Shown one piece after another: positions 44,601-59,600 of a stretch of 64,000 nucleotides of DNA (its first letter is position 1; every line of letters starts with the position of its first letter). Below the pieces are notes generated by a model, which was not told where the DNA came from, made no database searches, and was given only the letters and a program-made list of their open reading frames with translations. The position numbers and the translations under genes were made by a program. The stretch is taken from NCBI RefSeq assembly GCF_001625305.1, contig NW_017802379.1, forward strand, positions 4,955,139-5,019,138, read 5' to 3'. Origin of the DNA: Branchiostoma belcheri (lineage: Eukaryota > Chordata > Leptocardii > Amphioxiformes > Branchiostomatidae).

Positions 44601-47600
44601 ACTACCAGTAATGAACAATCTGAGAAGTGGTGTGTACTGCAGTACCATTCACAGCCACAAGGGGGCACATTTTGTACTCACTGGTTTCAAGGTTAGAAGC
44701 TTTATGATATCACCTTGAAGTCAGGGTATACGAAATTGAATTCCCTCAACCCGAGTCTTCCCTTTTTGCCTTAATTACAGATTATGAGATTCAATTTGGC
44801 AGATGCCCTCAGGAAATGCAAAGGACACAAAACCTCACCTGTTTCTGAGTCTGTGCATCCCGCAAACCTTGATCAGCGTCCCGCAGGCTGGCTGGACTTT
44901 TGTTGGTTCTTGGCATGATCGTGGAGTTGATGTCCTCGTAGGAGTGGTAACGTCCACCGCGTGCTGGGCTCTAAACACATGCAGTTGATTTGTATTAACA
45001 TGAGTAACTGTTACAGCAGAATCATAAGAATTGACATAACTAAGACCTAAGAAATCATTGTTATTGCCATCTATATTCTCCTGGACCACTTGACAGAAAA
45101 CAAGAAATTAGAATACTTCCAGTACGTACTTCCTTGGGATTTGGTAACCCTGAGCTACTCCTAATTTCCTGTGTCTGACCTTTTGACTTCCTGTCACTGT
45201 ATGTCAATCTTCCCACATGCTATCAACCTACTCTGTCTGGACCCTCACACAGCTCAGCCACCAAAACAATTCCGTGACCAAAAGCTAACAAAGTTACTGC
45301 CTTGCTTTGCATTTAGCTATGATTGCTTGCATTATGATTTGGCTAGACACACATCATATCTATTCGGATTAGACATGAATGACATAATGAAAGTGTCACA
45401 TTTCATAATGGAACATCCTTGAACCCAATCGAGCCACAAAATCGTGTCTTACCCTGATTCTGTCTGATGCAGCACTGATAGCTGAAACATCAGGCATACT
45501 GGCTGATACATCGGGTAGAGTAGAGTAAGTCTTGGGTGTGGACTGCATCTTGCCGGAGTCTCTTCTCCTCCCCACATCACTCGATCCCATTGCTCCTGGT
45601 TTACTACTCCTGACAGACACATGAAGAATCAGATATTACTAAATAATGGATTTTTCAATGGCATTAGACTAAACAAAAACATTGTACAGGGTAAATTTGG
45701 AAGGGTAACAGCCATTACACAGAAGCAGAATTCAACACCAATCTAAGCAAGCAACAAGATTTTAAGTTTTAACAAAACACAAGTACTATTAACATTACTT
45801 CACAAACAAAGGGGTTAAGGTTTCAAAATATTGAGACTGATTAGAGATAACATAATCATGCATACAGAAACTGTTGAAGATTCTGTTGATGATCAGAATC
45901 ATTCAAATGTCTAATGTGAAATAACATTTGTCACCGGGGTCTGAGCAATGAAAGGTGCATCAGGAATGCAGCAGTAACATTCCAGCTGCCTGGCAGATTC
46001 AATGGTATCAAAGATTGGCAGATTGAACCAACAGATAAGAATAGACCTGCATGATACAAGGGGGAGGGGGGCATTGTTTCTGACCTTTCCATGTCCTTAG
46101 TAACCAAACACTTTGCATCCCAGTTTCTTTTCTAAGGTGATACTGTCACAGTGATAGGGTCAACACAAGTTTTCATGAAGCTTTTGTTTGTTACCAAATA
46201 TGAAATGTCTTTTTTTTTCTGAATTACTAGCAAGGATTTTTTTCTTATATAAAACCTACAAGTTTTCTTACTGGCCTTTTCAAGACCTAACCTGACTGTC
46301 TTGCAAATAAAAAGAGAGAACCCTTAGTTTGAAGAGCTTACATGAAAAGAAAAGGTTGGGATTAACAACATTGCACGAGGAAAACACTGAAATGACATGT
46401 ACACAACAACAACAATGATCAAACTAAACTCTTTATTGTAGCCAAGCCAAGGACAAAATATAGTTACACAAGACACCAAAATACAACATTGAAAACATCC
46501 ACAATACCACACAGCATGAAATAGATGTGGAAACTTATTACATCATTCAATAATGTAGGACTGGAACTTTGACTGTTGATTACTAAACATTGCAAAATAT
46601 TCAGAATACCTGAGGCATGCTCAGCTTATAAATTGTAAATGTAAGTTGTAATCAAAATATAAATATTTCAACAATCTTACACACGTAGGATCACAATAAG
46701 CAAGTCACACACGACTCAGCATACATCAGAACATTTATATTTATAGCAGTCTGACCTTTTACATCTTGACTAATCTCTCAAAACAAATAGCAGGACAACA
46801 AGAAAGACTTTGACATGGCATGATGACAAGATATACATAGCTGCAGAGTGACACTACAAAAGCACATTGTACTAACCTGTCCAAACAGGTGGTGTCATTA
46901 CTAGCCATTTTCCCCTTATTTTCATCAAAGAAAGGCCTTTTTGAAGGCTTGGATACTCCTCTCTTATCGTACTCTGTCTGAGGAAGGTTGCGTGGCATTG
47001 AGACATTACGATTGGTGTCCATCTCATAGCCCACAGTCGGGTGCATTCTTGGCTTTCCTTGACTAACAGGCATGTAACCTACATTAGCAGCATTGGGCAG
47101 GATTCCCCTATAATGTACGCTGGGCTCAGGTCGCCAAACATTTGAACAAGGATTATAGCTGGGGCCGCTAGCACTAGAGCAACTCCTTGGGCTCTCACGA
47201 CCGTCAAAATCTGTTACTTGGCCGATGGCTTGATCATCCTGTAGCAGCATAGCAGCTTCTCTGTCACTAAAACACTGATGAGCAGTCATAATTGGCAACT
47301 GGAGAATAAGAGGGAGCTCCAACAGTAAGCTATCTTTGTATGAAACTTTCTGCACAAAGAGTTTGACATTTGGCCCTGCACTGGCTTCCGAATCGCTCAT
47401 TTCTTCATCTGATGGCTTGTTTCCTTGCAACGCCACAACTTGAGGGTCATCCTTGTCATCACCAATGTTACTGGAAGCGTGTACCTTTCTGTTATCACTT
47501 CCATGTTTGGTTGGGGCTGTAAACACACCTACAGGCCCTGACTCCGAGATTTCTGAGGGTTTCGACATCTTACATTGAGCGTAGTCACCACTACTTCCAA

Positions 47601-50600
47601 ATTGTTGATACCCTTCCTCCCCATGTTTACTGTCTGCCAAACTGTGTGTTCTGTCTGAGTGATTGTGATCCTGGTCCACTGTAATCCCTGCGCTACATGG
47701 TCCTTTGACTGTAGGTTCTCTGCTCCCTTGTACAGAAAGCTCTGCATGGACCAAACTGGCATTTCCACTTGTTAATGACTGTTCTTTAACGTCAAAAGTA
47801 TGTTGTACAGGTGAAACGGTATCATTGCTCACTGTGGAACTGTCTTCCTTATTAATAATATTTTTCGGTTCTGTTTCCATACTGTTAATTGAAATAGAGT
47901 GGATGACTTCTAATGCTGGGCTTCTGGACTTTCCTGTTCCATTGTCTTTGATGTTTCCTGACTCCACACTTTGGTCCTCAGTACTCTGCGTTGGGCTGCT
48001 GTTGTGCTTGCTCTCAGAGCTGGAGCTCTGAAACATCCGCGGCTTCTCTTCCACCTCCGGCAGTGTTTCGAGGTTGGTGGGGAGGGACTTCTGCTTCACA
48101 AAGTGCATCCGCTTCCTCTTGAGTCGCATCAAGTCCAGCATGGTACGACCGGGCAGAGAGGGGGCATGGGCCGAGCCGCTCACCACGTTTTGGGTCTTCC
48201 CAGGGCTGTTCATAGCTTCTGCAGCTACTGAGGTGATGGTGGCTGCTTTGACCAACCTCTTTCGCTTAGTTGCAGCATCAACATCGCTGGTATCACCACG
48301 TTTCCCACAATCTTCGGCTATTTTGACCATTTTCCCTGACCTTTGCATTTCCTTTGCATCTGGCACGGATTCATCTTCTCCAACGTGGCCATGTTTGGCA
48401 GTTTTTCCCTCAGACTGCTTCCCGAAAATCAAACTTTCTGATTCAGTCTCAATGCTCCTGAGACTCTGAGCATCTGACTGTCCGTCGTCGCTGCTTAAGT
48501 CCTGTGAACTGTGTCTTGAGCTCCATAACGCGGTGGGTGACTTTGCATCCTGCCCTGCCAGCCAAAATGCGTTGGCTTGGTTTTTCAACCTCTGCCTGAG
48601 TGATGGTAGAAATCGTACAGGGATGTCAAATCCAGCTCCCCCGAACCCGAGCTCCAGTAGGGTCTGTTCTGCGCTGCCTACCCGATGTTCGAGCAGATCG
48701 CTCACCGTGCCCGAACTACTGTCGAAACTCGACCCCCGCGACAGACACCCGGGCCCCGGCGACGAAGCGGCACTGCGAATACGCAGCATGTAGTCAATGT
48801 CATTTTCATACGGCTGCTTGGCTCCCATCCAGTTATTTATAAACACTGTCTTGTAGTCTGCCAACTTGGTGGGGTCAGCCTGCTGCTCATTACTGGCTGA
48901 ATATTTGTGATCATCGTTTTCCACCTCAGACACCTCTAATACAGGAATGCCCATTGGAGAAGCTTTCTCGTTAACATTGGTGCTTTCAAATACATCATCA
49001 TCATCGTTATCGTTACCACAACCGCTGGCCTCGATAGCCCGCAAGCGCTGAATTACCTCCATTGATAGTAGGTCGTCGTTTTCGAACGAGCTACCCTCGC
49101 TGTTGGTAGTGTACGAGTCAAAGCTCACAGAGCCTCGCGTGTCGACAGCGGCCAAACGGCGCATAAGAGACTGTCTCCTGTTTCTTATGGCTCCGTCACT
49201 GCCGCATGAGTGGAAATGGAATGGAGAAACGATGTCAACATGAAGATGACAGCTAATAACAAAACCCATTTACAAAATCGCCCTGATTTCTATACATGTG
49301 TGGAACAATTATGCAAAGTTGATACCAAGGCCACAGTAAGTAAATATTATGGATGGCACTTGACACAGATGCCAAATCTAGTTCGAGAGCACAGAAAACA
49401 AGGAATCTTGGGCAAAAAAAAACGATATGCCTACATTTTCAAAAGAGATTTTGTATAAACACTGAAACGAGAATGGAAGCATCAAAACATTGGTGTCACA
49501 GCCAAGAAATCTTTTATTCCTGTACTCAAGAAGTGCAGGAAATGACATTAGTGGGGTAGCCTTGAGTACAGTGCGGTAGCCTAGTATCACTACAACTACA
49601 CTCAAGGCAACCACACTAGTGACGTTCACACTTTCACCACTACACTCAAGGCTACCACACATGGTATCTATGACATTTAGTGAGAGAATACTGATAAAAT
49701 TTTACAACATATTTTCCCATCTTCAGTTAAAATGTTGTCATGTTGACCAACAAGAAAGTGGAATGAAATCTTGAATCAATGTTATCCATAGAATTTACTT
49801 ACTGTGGCCCAGGACAGATTTAATAAGTACAATGTAGATAATGCAAAGGGGCTGAGAGAGGATTACATTTCCTTCTTCTGCATTTAGTTACAACTTCCCA
49901 CCTCCACATATGGTTAAATCAAACTGCAGGTGGAAAATAATATGCCTAATTGATCCACCAACATGATTCTTTTCCCTCTTACAAGAAAACAACAGTTACT
50001 CTCAAAAATTAAAGGAGACTTAGAATAAGAACCCTGCAAAATCTTTAAGACAGGGTTTTCCAACCGTTAAGAAAGAAATGATGAAAAAATTTAGCACACA
50101 CTGTGAACAAAAAAAACTTGGCACATATTATTATTATATGATTGAGCAAACAAGATGTTCGAAATGTAGCAAAAAGACTATTGTATAGCCTGAACATGTT
50201 TTGAGGTAAAATTTCACCTGTTCAAGTTCTTTTGTATCACTTCACTTACATTACATTTCTTTTAAAATAAAGTCAAAACTGCCCAAGAAGACCACTCAAG
50301 GGACCAATGAAACCTGATCTATGTTAACAGGTGGTTACTAGAAGATAGACAGAATTCTTAAAATTATTGCTTGTGTCAATTGGAAAAATTATCCAAGGGA
50401 CCACAAAAAGTGGTCAAATTGGCCAGGTGGTCTTTATGTTGATGTGGTCACTTGTACAAGTTTGACTGTATAAACCTTTTTCAAATGTATGCAATATTAA
50501 GCTTTAGCATAGTATGATCATTGTAGTCTTTTCTCACCTGCTGTGACTTTAGTTCATGTTTGGTAGCACAGTGTCATCTTCGCAACACAAAATCTTCTCA

Positions 50601-53600
50601 ACCATAATAAATTATCAGGACTGCATTGGAAACCTCCTTGCTCAGACATGTCAAATCAGTGACAAGTGTCGCCTGCTCTCGCTTGCTCAAGGTTAAAGGG
50701 TCAAAGCTTTTCTTCATTGTTCATGACACGACCACCCATAAGTAAACAGGATATGTTGTGTCACAACTAACTATCTCAAAACAAATATAGTACATACGGA
50801 TATTTGTAGATTTCGATCAGTGACATGGGGACAACAAACACGCTCGCTCCTACATGTAGTTTAGAAAATGTCAGTTAGGGCCTGCCTGTTCACATTCATT
50901 GTACACGATTGCAAACTGAGAGCATTCTTGGGATAGTTGTGCATGTGTCGCACAAGATTCAGCTCTCTTGTTACTGAAAACGCAATCTTAGATCCTTGTC
51001 AGCAGTTGGTTTTGTCACTGCCTGTACAACGACTTACAACAAATGTGACTGGGCCATCAACTTTCAAATGTATACTAGTAGCTACAGGCAAAAGACACTG
51101 AAAAAGAAGTCTTGTTACCATACTGTTAGAATCTTTCAAAAGTAAGTTACCTGTAGTAGCTGTTGTTGCTGAAGTCTGGGCCAGTGTGTTTTGGGCTGTC
51201 CTCAACATCGCTGACAACTTCCGTCTCCCCTTCGTTTCCTGCCATGGTGAGGAGAAAAATCAATCACTCACAAGTCTGAACAAAAAGTATCTGAGTTGAA
51301 AACTTTGTGGCAAGGGTGTGACACCGAGAGTAGGTAACAGACAGGTGTGTGAGGCTTGACTGTTGCTTCTCCTACTGAGAGAATGACAGTGCAGTAAAGT
51401 TTGACACGTAGACATGGAATGTCAAATTTGTCATGCGATGGACATAAAGGGAATCATAATTAACAATAAACTGGCAGGTGGAATTTACATTGTACTGTCC
51501 TCTAATTCAATCATGATGTGCCTTGTGACTTGTTTGTAACTTCATGTTGCCAGATCATACAATCCCTTCAGCTGTACAGTGTATACAATGTACATTGTAT
51601 CCTTCTGGGGACATTTATTCCTACTACATGTACTAGTACTATGAGTTAGCAAGCTCAGGGTCTAACTTGTCAATGATAGCAAATTAAATATTAACTGCCA
51701 ATTTGAGGCATTTTTCATAATCCCTGATTAAAATTTTTAATGTTAATAATCCACACCAGCCCATCCCTTCATCTACAGAATATTGAACATCAAAATAAAA
51801 ACTATCAAAACAGGTCTAGTGTTTTAACTGGTTTACCAATGTGTGTCAATCCTAAAGAAATTTTCAATGAACTTTTTTTTACACTCAAAATTGGATCAAC
51901 ATGTAATGCATATGGCAGAAAGTGATCAACTACAAGATAACAGTGTTGAGCCAATTTAAACTGCCACGTCATGGTATTACTGCTATTCATTTGGGCCCTC
52001 ATAAATTATTTAAAGTGTCTGGCATCCTAAAGGCCAGCAATGTGAAAAATTGATGAATAAAGTTGCCGTCTAATGAAATCATCATGATAAAGAAGGCCAA
52101 TTTACTCTCTTTGCCCAGTAATACTTTCTAGGATGTGTGTTATGGAGTGATTGCATATTTTTTTCATGAACAAATGTTCAGTGATCAAATTACACTTCTT
52201 GAAGTTTGAAACTCTTTAACCTTCTTCTTTCTTGAGTAGCTATTTGGTACCAAATTTGTGTTGAAAATTGGGTTAGGCAGCAGAAAGAAGATTAATTAGC
52301 TGGCCACGCTGTCTGCACATTAGCATAATGTCAAGCTTCCTTGTAAACCCCGCCAGAGCCTCCCAACTGCCCAAACCAGTTGTGCCTAACAGTAATCGAC
52401 ACGTGATACGGCACCAATATGGCTGCTACACGGGCCCTATCATATGTTGTTTACCTATTTTCTAGATGAATATGTACGCCGGCTGATACACAATCACTTC
52501 TGCTCTAACGATCTGGCTCCTGCTGGGGCAGCATTACAGCCGGGAGGACTAATAGGACCTCTCAGACCAGACAATGCAACAGGTGTTTTGCCTGTTTGTA
52601 AGTGGAGACATGTTGTTGTTCTCACCCTGAGTGTCGAGGAGTGGTGCAGAACTAGGAAGCCTGGTGGCACAATGCTGCATTATCGTCTATAAATTCTACT
52701 ATCGCGCCTGATTACCACAAGGAGAAAGCTGGGACGTCAGGTATGTGCTCACAAAACTCAGTGGTTCGTGTTTCCATAGGCACCAAAAACTAACAAGCAC
52801 TGCAAGCACTCGTACAGTACTGTAAGTCTTTGTGTGGATTTCTGGCACAAAAGACCTAGAGAGATGGCTACGAACAATAAGAACTTGGCACAGAAGGATC
52901 AAACGTTGCAATTGGATTCTCGTAACGATGCTGATAAGATTTGTGGGAAATGCAGCAAGGGAAACGAAGAGGACGACAGTTTTGTTCGGTGCGGGGAGTG
53001 TAAGACCTGGTTTCACTCCCACTGTAGCGGGCTGCTGGAACACCTGTTAGATGACCTTGTGGACAGTGGGGAGAAGGATTACATCTGTTACACCTGCTTA
53101 CAGCTGCGGAACAGGTGCAAATGGCAGAAGGCTGACGGGACAAAGAAACAAGGCCAATCTCAATCTGCGAAAGCAGCAAAGGGCCAAAAGGGGCAACACA
53201 AAGATCACGGGGACCTAGTAAAAGGGGCAGACAAAAACAGAAAGGAAATCACAAACAGGAGTAGTGGAAAATTGGAAACTGTGGTGCCAAGTGCCTCAGA
53301 AAAATGCAAGAGTGAAGCTACTCTTGGACAAAGTAAGGACCTTTATAATGACACTATTGTTTTGAGTACAACATATATAAGAGCACTGACGGATAGAGTG
53401 GCCAATTTAGAAGCTGCTAACACACTACTAAAAGAAAGAGTGGCCCGTCTTGAACTCCAACTTGTGGTACTGTCAAACATGGACATATACCAAGGCCAAA
53501 GTCCTGTAGAAAATGGAGACGCAACGACAAGAGAAATCTCAGATTTCCGCAATCCCAGGCATGTTTCTCCCACCGGATTTGACACGGAAAACGTGCAAAA

Positions 53601-56600
53601 CGAGTGTGCAATACCTGCAGAGTACATGTTTCGTGACCACCAAGTCAAACCTGTGCCAGACTCATTAACTTCAAATGCTGGAATTCAAAATGGGGAGCAA
53701 GGAAACAACAATGATCACTTGCCTGCCAAACAACATGACCAGGCGCACATGTACATCCACCCTGACGACGAACAAGAAGCAGAGATTTTGCTTATCGGGG
53801 ATGAGAACATCAAAGGGATCCTACCTCAGGTGCTTCACGAAGATCTGAAGGTGGCGAAACACTCGGCACTGATCATACAAGACGCAGCCCTCTGTCTGAG
53901 AAACACCAACTACAGCCGGCTTAAGTGTCTCGTCCTCCATGTTGGAATGAACGACATCCGCATCACCAAGAGTGCCGACAACGTCATTCACAACTACGAC
54001 CTCCTGATATCCAAGGCACAGCGAAAGTATCCATACGCCCGTATCATTCTCTCACTCATCCCTCCGTGGAAGGAGATATCCCTGATGTACAAGCGCAAGC
54101 AAGTCAACGACTTTCTATGGGACATCAGTACGACCATGGGCACGGCCACGTGCGTGGATAACGAGAACTTGGGTAAAGAGCGTCCCATCCTGATTAAAGC
54201 CGGTTTGTACCAGTCTAATGGGATTCTCCTCAATACTGACGGTATGGCGCTTCTCGCCTCCAACTTAAAGAAAGCCATTGACGCCACCATCGAGATAGCT
54301 GGAGGGGAAGCTGTGTTGCATGACAACGTGGAAGAAATGGACCTTAAACTGTTATCTGTGAGTGGAGAGAGTGTTATTCCGGGCAATGTCCAACATATCT
54401 CACCAGAAGCATTACTAAGACCAGGAAACGAACTCTCTCCAGGATTTGTGAGCTACACCCACGCTGTGGATGGGTCCTTCCAGAGAGGACACGTGGGTCA
54501 TAACATGGGGCCGCAGACAAGCTCTGCACAGCAGCCAACATACTTCATGCCCCCACAGGCACACCCCTACCCGCCGCTACAACCCAGCCCCATACAGGCC
54601 ATCACTGTAACCCACACACCACCCATGCAGCAAGTACCGGTACCAACAAGACAGCCTATGCCTATGCCCATGCCCATGAGACCGCACTCCCCACATGTGC
54701 GAATGCAGGCCATCCCCATGAGGCAACCCACACCCAGCCAACCCATGCCCCGACCCACGTTCACACAACCTGTGCACGGCCAACCCCCGAAGCAGCCTGC
54801 AATCATGTACGTACGGCAGTCCACACCCGGGAAGTCTATGCCCATGATGCAGCATGTACCCATGGGGAAGGCTATACCTATGGGGCAACCTCTACCTGTG
54901 CAACCCAAGGGACAACCATCATACATAGTAAGACATCATGTACCCATGGGGAAGCCTATAACCATGGGTCACCCAACACCCATGGGGCAGCCTACACCCA
55001 TACCGCAACCTCCACCCATAAGACAACCCATACAGGTGGGACAACCTGTACATGTGGGACAACCTCTACCAATGCAACCTATGGGACAGCCTATTCCCCT
55101 AGAGCAGATGATGACAGGGATGCACCCTCAGTGAGTGACATCTGTCAGGTTTTTTCATGCTACGTACCCGAGGTAGTAAGACTTCAGTACAAGATGTTTA
55201 AAGAAAATACAAGATGTTTAAAGAAAATTTGTTGAACCTAAGACTATTGAATTTTAGTAGAAAGTACAGTGTAGTAGTACAATTTGTGTTTCAATGTACA
55301 CTTTTAGCTTATTCCACATCAACTGTTTAAAATGGTGGCAGTTTAGATGTAGTGAACCTAAGTCAAGAAAAAAGCATAGCATAGTTCAATGTCTTTCCTG
55401 ACACTTTTATTATTCAACTTCTATCTTACCAGTCAAAAAGCAGAATTGTTATTTGTGCTAGTCCTGTAATGACAGATCTTATTTTAATGCATGTAGTACT
55501 TTTGTCCTGTACCTTTTATAGGTTTTCTAGCATCCCAGCCAAATAAATACTAGACTTTAAGAGGATGATCTATTATGTGCAATTATATAAAGTTTAACTT
55601 AAGATTAAGAATCTAAGAATCTAACGAAAGAATCACTAAGATGTAATAATTTTGAGTATTGTTTGATGCAGTGAAAATTGTGTAATTATTTGGTTCAATG
55701 TTCCCCATAAATGTATTTTCCTGTCTACTACATGTATGTTTTATGTTGCTGAATTGTTTTGTATTTCACGTAATACTTCTAGTCTTTGATTAAAAAAGAA
55801 TGCTTGAATAATTGACAAGCAACTCCTAAATGTTTTTAGCCATTGTTCCAGATCCGAAAGGCTCTAAGCTTATAATAAAGACTGCTGCAGATCTTAACTC
55901 TGACTGTCTCATTGTATCAGCCCTGTATTATACAGTCAGCATCAAGCACATCTTTGTATACACATCTTTGTACATAAATCAACAAGCACTTTCAGTATTG
56001 ATAATCAACCCTTTGGTGTAACAAACTATTGTACAACCAACAACGTGACTATAGCTGTTCATGGCATTGAACTTCTTGTCAGTCTGATGGCCTGCATATC
56101 TATCAACTTCAATCATTGCCACATTAACCTTATACAGAAATATCCCAATTTTACATCTACTAGTAGATGTATATACGAGTTAACAAGTTCTAAAAAAGGC
56201 TATGCTCTAATGCAGTGTTGTGATTCCTCCAACTACAATTTGTGCATTAAAAAATTCATAATACACTGTAGCAGCAATAATTTTATCCAAGCAATCAAGA
56301 ATCACAGAGCAGCTCATTCAAAACAATCAAATGCCATCGTCTAACAATGATACAGTAATTAGATCAAATCAAAGCGAATCACAAGCTAGTATGTCACAAC
56401 CAACAGGTGTCCTACCTATATCCTCAGCTTCGCTGTCGACTACTACTCCATAGCGAGGTGTGCGTGAAGGGAAGGCTTTCACGCTTTCAAAGTCGCTCAA
56501 TCCGTCTTCTAGTGCTTCTGCAATTGGTAGTTGGGATGAATATTGGAGTGATGATGATGAGTATCTATCAAAGGCACGTGTACTGGACACGGTGTGTACT

Positions 56601-59600
56601 CAAAGTGAATCCTTAACATCCTTACATACAAATTCAAGAAGGCAGTCCACTTAAAATTGTCAGCAAGCCTAAGCAATCGACCTTCAAAAGTCCTCTTCTA
56701 ATTCTTCCATACTTCTTTATTAGCCTGACTACATCACACTTCTAAGTGTAGCAGCCCTTCTACAGGTACCTAGAACTAGAAGCACAATCAGTCCCTGACA
56801 GTGAGAGATTGTTTACGGTCTCGGACCGGAGTTTTTTTCACGATTTTGGATCCGGCGGACACCCTCAGACCGAAGGGCTATAACTCCGCCAAAAAAAGTA
56901 CGCCGGGAAATCTCATTACATCAGTCAACGGAGGTTTCCAGCCGGCTTCCGATACAATTTTGGTTATTGTCCGTCGACTCTATAATTTGGGTAGAAACTG
57001 TAGTTAAACGTAAATTTTGGATACGAAAAATGTAGTTTTTTTGCAGTTTTTTCAACGGACCTGCTTGGAAAAAACGAATTTTCCCAGGCTAACGGCTTAT
57101 ATGCTGAAATAGCTTACTACTTCCTGTTTCTGAAAAACAGAAAAAAAATATAGGTTGTTGCGATAAGTTTTTCGCAAAATCCGGTGACGCGAACCCCTAG
57201 AAATTCCACATAGAACGCAGCTATTTGGGTCATCAGGCGACAAACCGCATCACCCTTGCTCGCGGACTAATACCAAAAACGCTTCGCTGGCCGTCCAACT
57301 TCACCGCGCCGAAAAACACTACAATCCCAAGGCTTTTTGATCAATTCAAAACCTAGTTGAAAATCTACAGCGATCGCCGAGCTATGGGGAGCCAAACCTA
57401 GCGTGACAACCTCGCAGATCCGGCGATTTACTGCGCACTATTTGGAACCCTGGTCAGAATTAAACTCCGACCCGGAACCTTACGACAGATTATCTCTTGT
57501 CAATGGAAGTTATGTTGTAAGTTGTAGAAGTCTCACATTCTATGATTTTAACTTTATTGGGAAATTAAATGTTTTTAAAATCCCAGCAGTCTGGCAAATG
57601 TTCAGCGTCAAATCTGAAGATGCAATGTTTGTCTAACAGTCAAGGAACAGATCAAGTTATATCAATGAAGAAGAAGCCAAAATGCCACAACAATACACAT
57701 CTTAACCATTGTCTCCTTCTATGTGTAGAAGAATCTATGCTTCAAGTTTACAACATGCATTGGTCTGTGTAAGCTGCACAACTCATATTCACCACTCCAC
57801 ATCTATTAATGACCACTTATTTCCAATCCCCTTTGGGTGCAACTACTAGCAACAAGTGGTAATAACAGCTCTTAAAAATGTCAGGTTTTCCTGAATAGCT
57901 GCAGAGAAGTACTCTCCATGTACATTACGATCTGACAGTGTAAGAAGCTAGAAGTGTCCTCCAGCAGTCTTGAGGTGTGTGTTTGTCAGGTACATGTATA
58001 GCAGAAAAATAGGAAGGTGACATTGGGGTATGAATAAAAGTCAGGGACGGACCAATAAAATAGTGTTTGTCTGTATGACATCTCTCTCCCCCCTCTATCT
58101 CTCTTCCTCCCCCTCTCTTTTTTCTCTTTGGTCAAACTCAAAGCATAATTTTTGCTACCTGAGGCCACACCAATTTAATTTGTTGGTTCTTTGATTTGCC
58201 CGCCAATAGGTCCTTTGATTGGGCCTATCATAGGATGCCTTGGCCTGTTTTTATTTTTTATTCTTTTTTGCCCTGTTGCTTCATATTTTTCCTGAAAAAA
58301 TCTGAGAACCAACAAATCAAATTGGTGTGGCCTGATGGAACAATGCGGCTTTGCTACGGCTACTGTTTTTACAACCAACCAAGCAAGAAATACAGGATAA
58401 AAACATGTAAATGTTTAGGAATACTGAGAGTGAGCCCCCACCTCTCTTGCTGGCAGCATGCCTTTTCTCTGGTCTCTCAGATTCAGCCTCACTCAGCTCA
58501 AAGTCAGTGGTTGCCCTGGAACTGGCTCCTGGTGTTTCAAAGGGGAAAATATGAACAAAGGTTGGCATTCAGCAGAAAGAAAAATTTGTAAAAAGGGTTA
58601 AATTTTGACATTTCTGGCAGTCATAATTGCTCAGTCTGAAATTAGACATAGTCCTCACCAACGGTTTGAATGAAATGACTGTATACATGGCAAAACACTC
58701 ATACATGTAGTTACTGTATGTGTTCTTACTTCAAAGCTTATAAAGAAACCAGACTAACGGCCCGCCAGACAGTTTAAGCCCCTGGCAGTGAGAGACTGTG
58801 TACCACAGGAAACTTCTAAGGCAATCATCTTTCAAAGCAGAGCTGAGAATTTGACTCCAACCAGGTTACACAGAGGTGTTACCAAAGGTTAAATCAAGAT
58901 GTCGTTTTAGTCATGAATGTATCAGCTATAAGTGATTTTTTTCATAACAATTAAGGGGTGGATTTTATGTGGTGATACCACATAGAAGATAACTCTAATA
59001 ATCTATGTAATTTTCATGATGCCATAGTAATTTGCATAATGTAATTGGAAAAAAATTGGGTAGAAGGTTGCTTCCCCATGACCTTGAATCCATGTGACCT
59101 TGTTGAGCACAATACAAAATGACATTAGTATGTAATAATAATAACTTGCATAGTGCCTTTTCATTTTCCCTGTTACTGTTGTACATATTCATCTGCAACA
59201 CGATTATTAGGCTATGCCAGCTGCTCATCTATTAGAAGTGCACAATATTCTTATGATATAAAAGGGGGCCAAACAATTGGTTTCTATATGGTTCATACAA
59301 TTTAGTCAGTCACCAAAGGGTAGCAGAGCCCAATCAACCCACACAAATTGTGCATGTTTTTTCTCATATTACCAGTAAACTACCTTTGCATGTACATGTA
59401 ACACACCAGTTTTGAACAGTAAGTACAAGCTGTGTGAGACTGGACTGTAAGGTTTGACCACTTACACTGGGATGAACCCCTGCTCTTTTTGATAAGCATG
59501 GTGTGCTGTTTTACAATAATTCACACAAAAAATGTTGCATTGCACAAAGAATGTTACTTTGCTGATAAAAAAAATGTGGATTGGTACTCATTCTTTTCCA

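Noticed and set aside
54567-54926. Antisense open frames within the PHD gene's Pro-rich end
   Set aside because: By-product of the repetitive CCCAT words. The plus frame is continuous with the PHD and SGNH regions.
52864-55134. Active LINE copy
   Set aside because: No reverse transcriptase or endonuclease frame follows, no LINE 3' end is seen, and the esterase residues are lost. A host-retained ORF1-like gene fits better.
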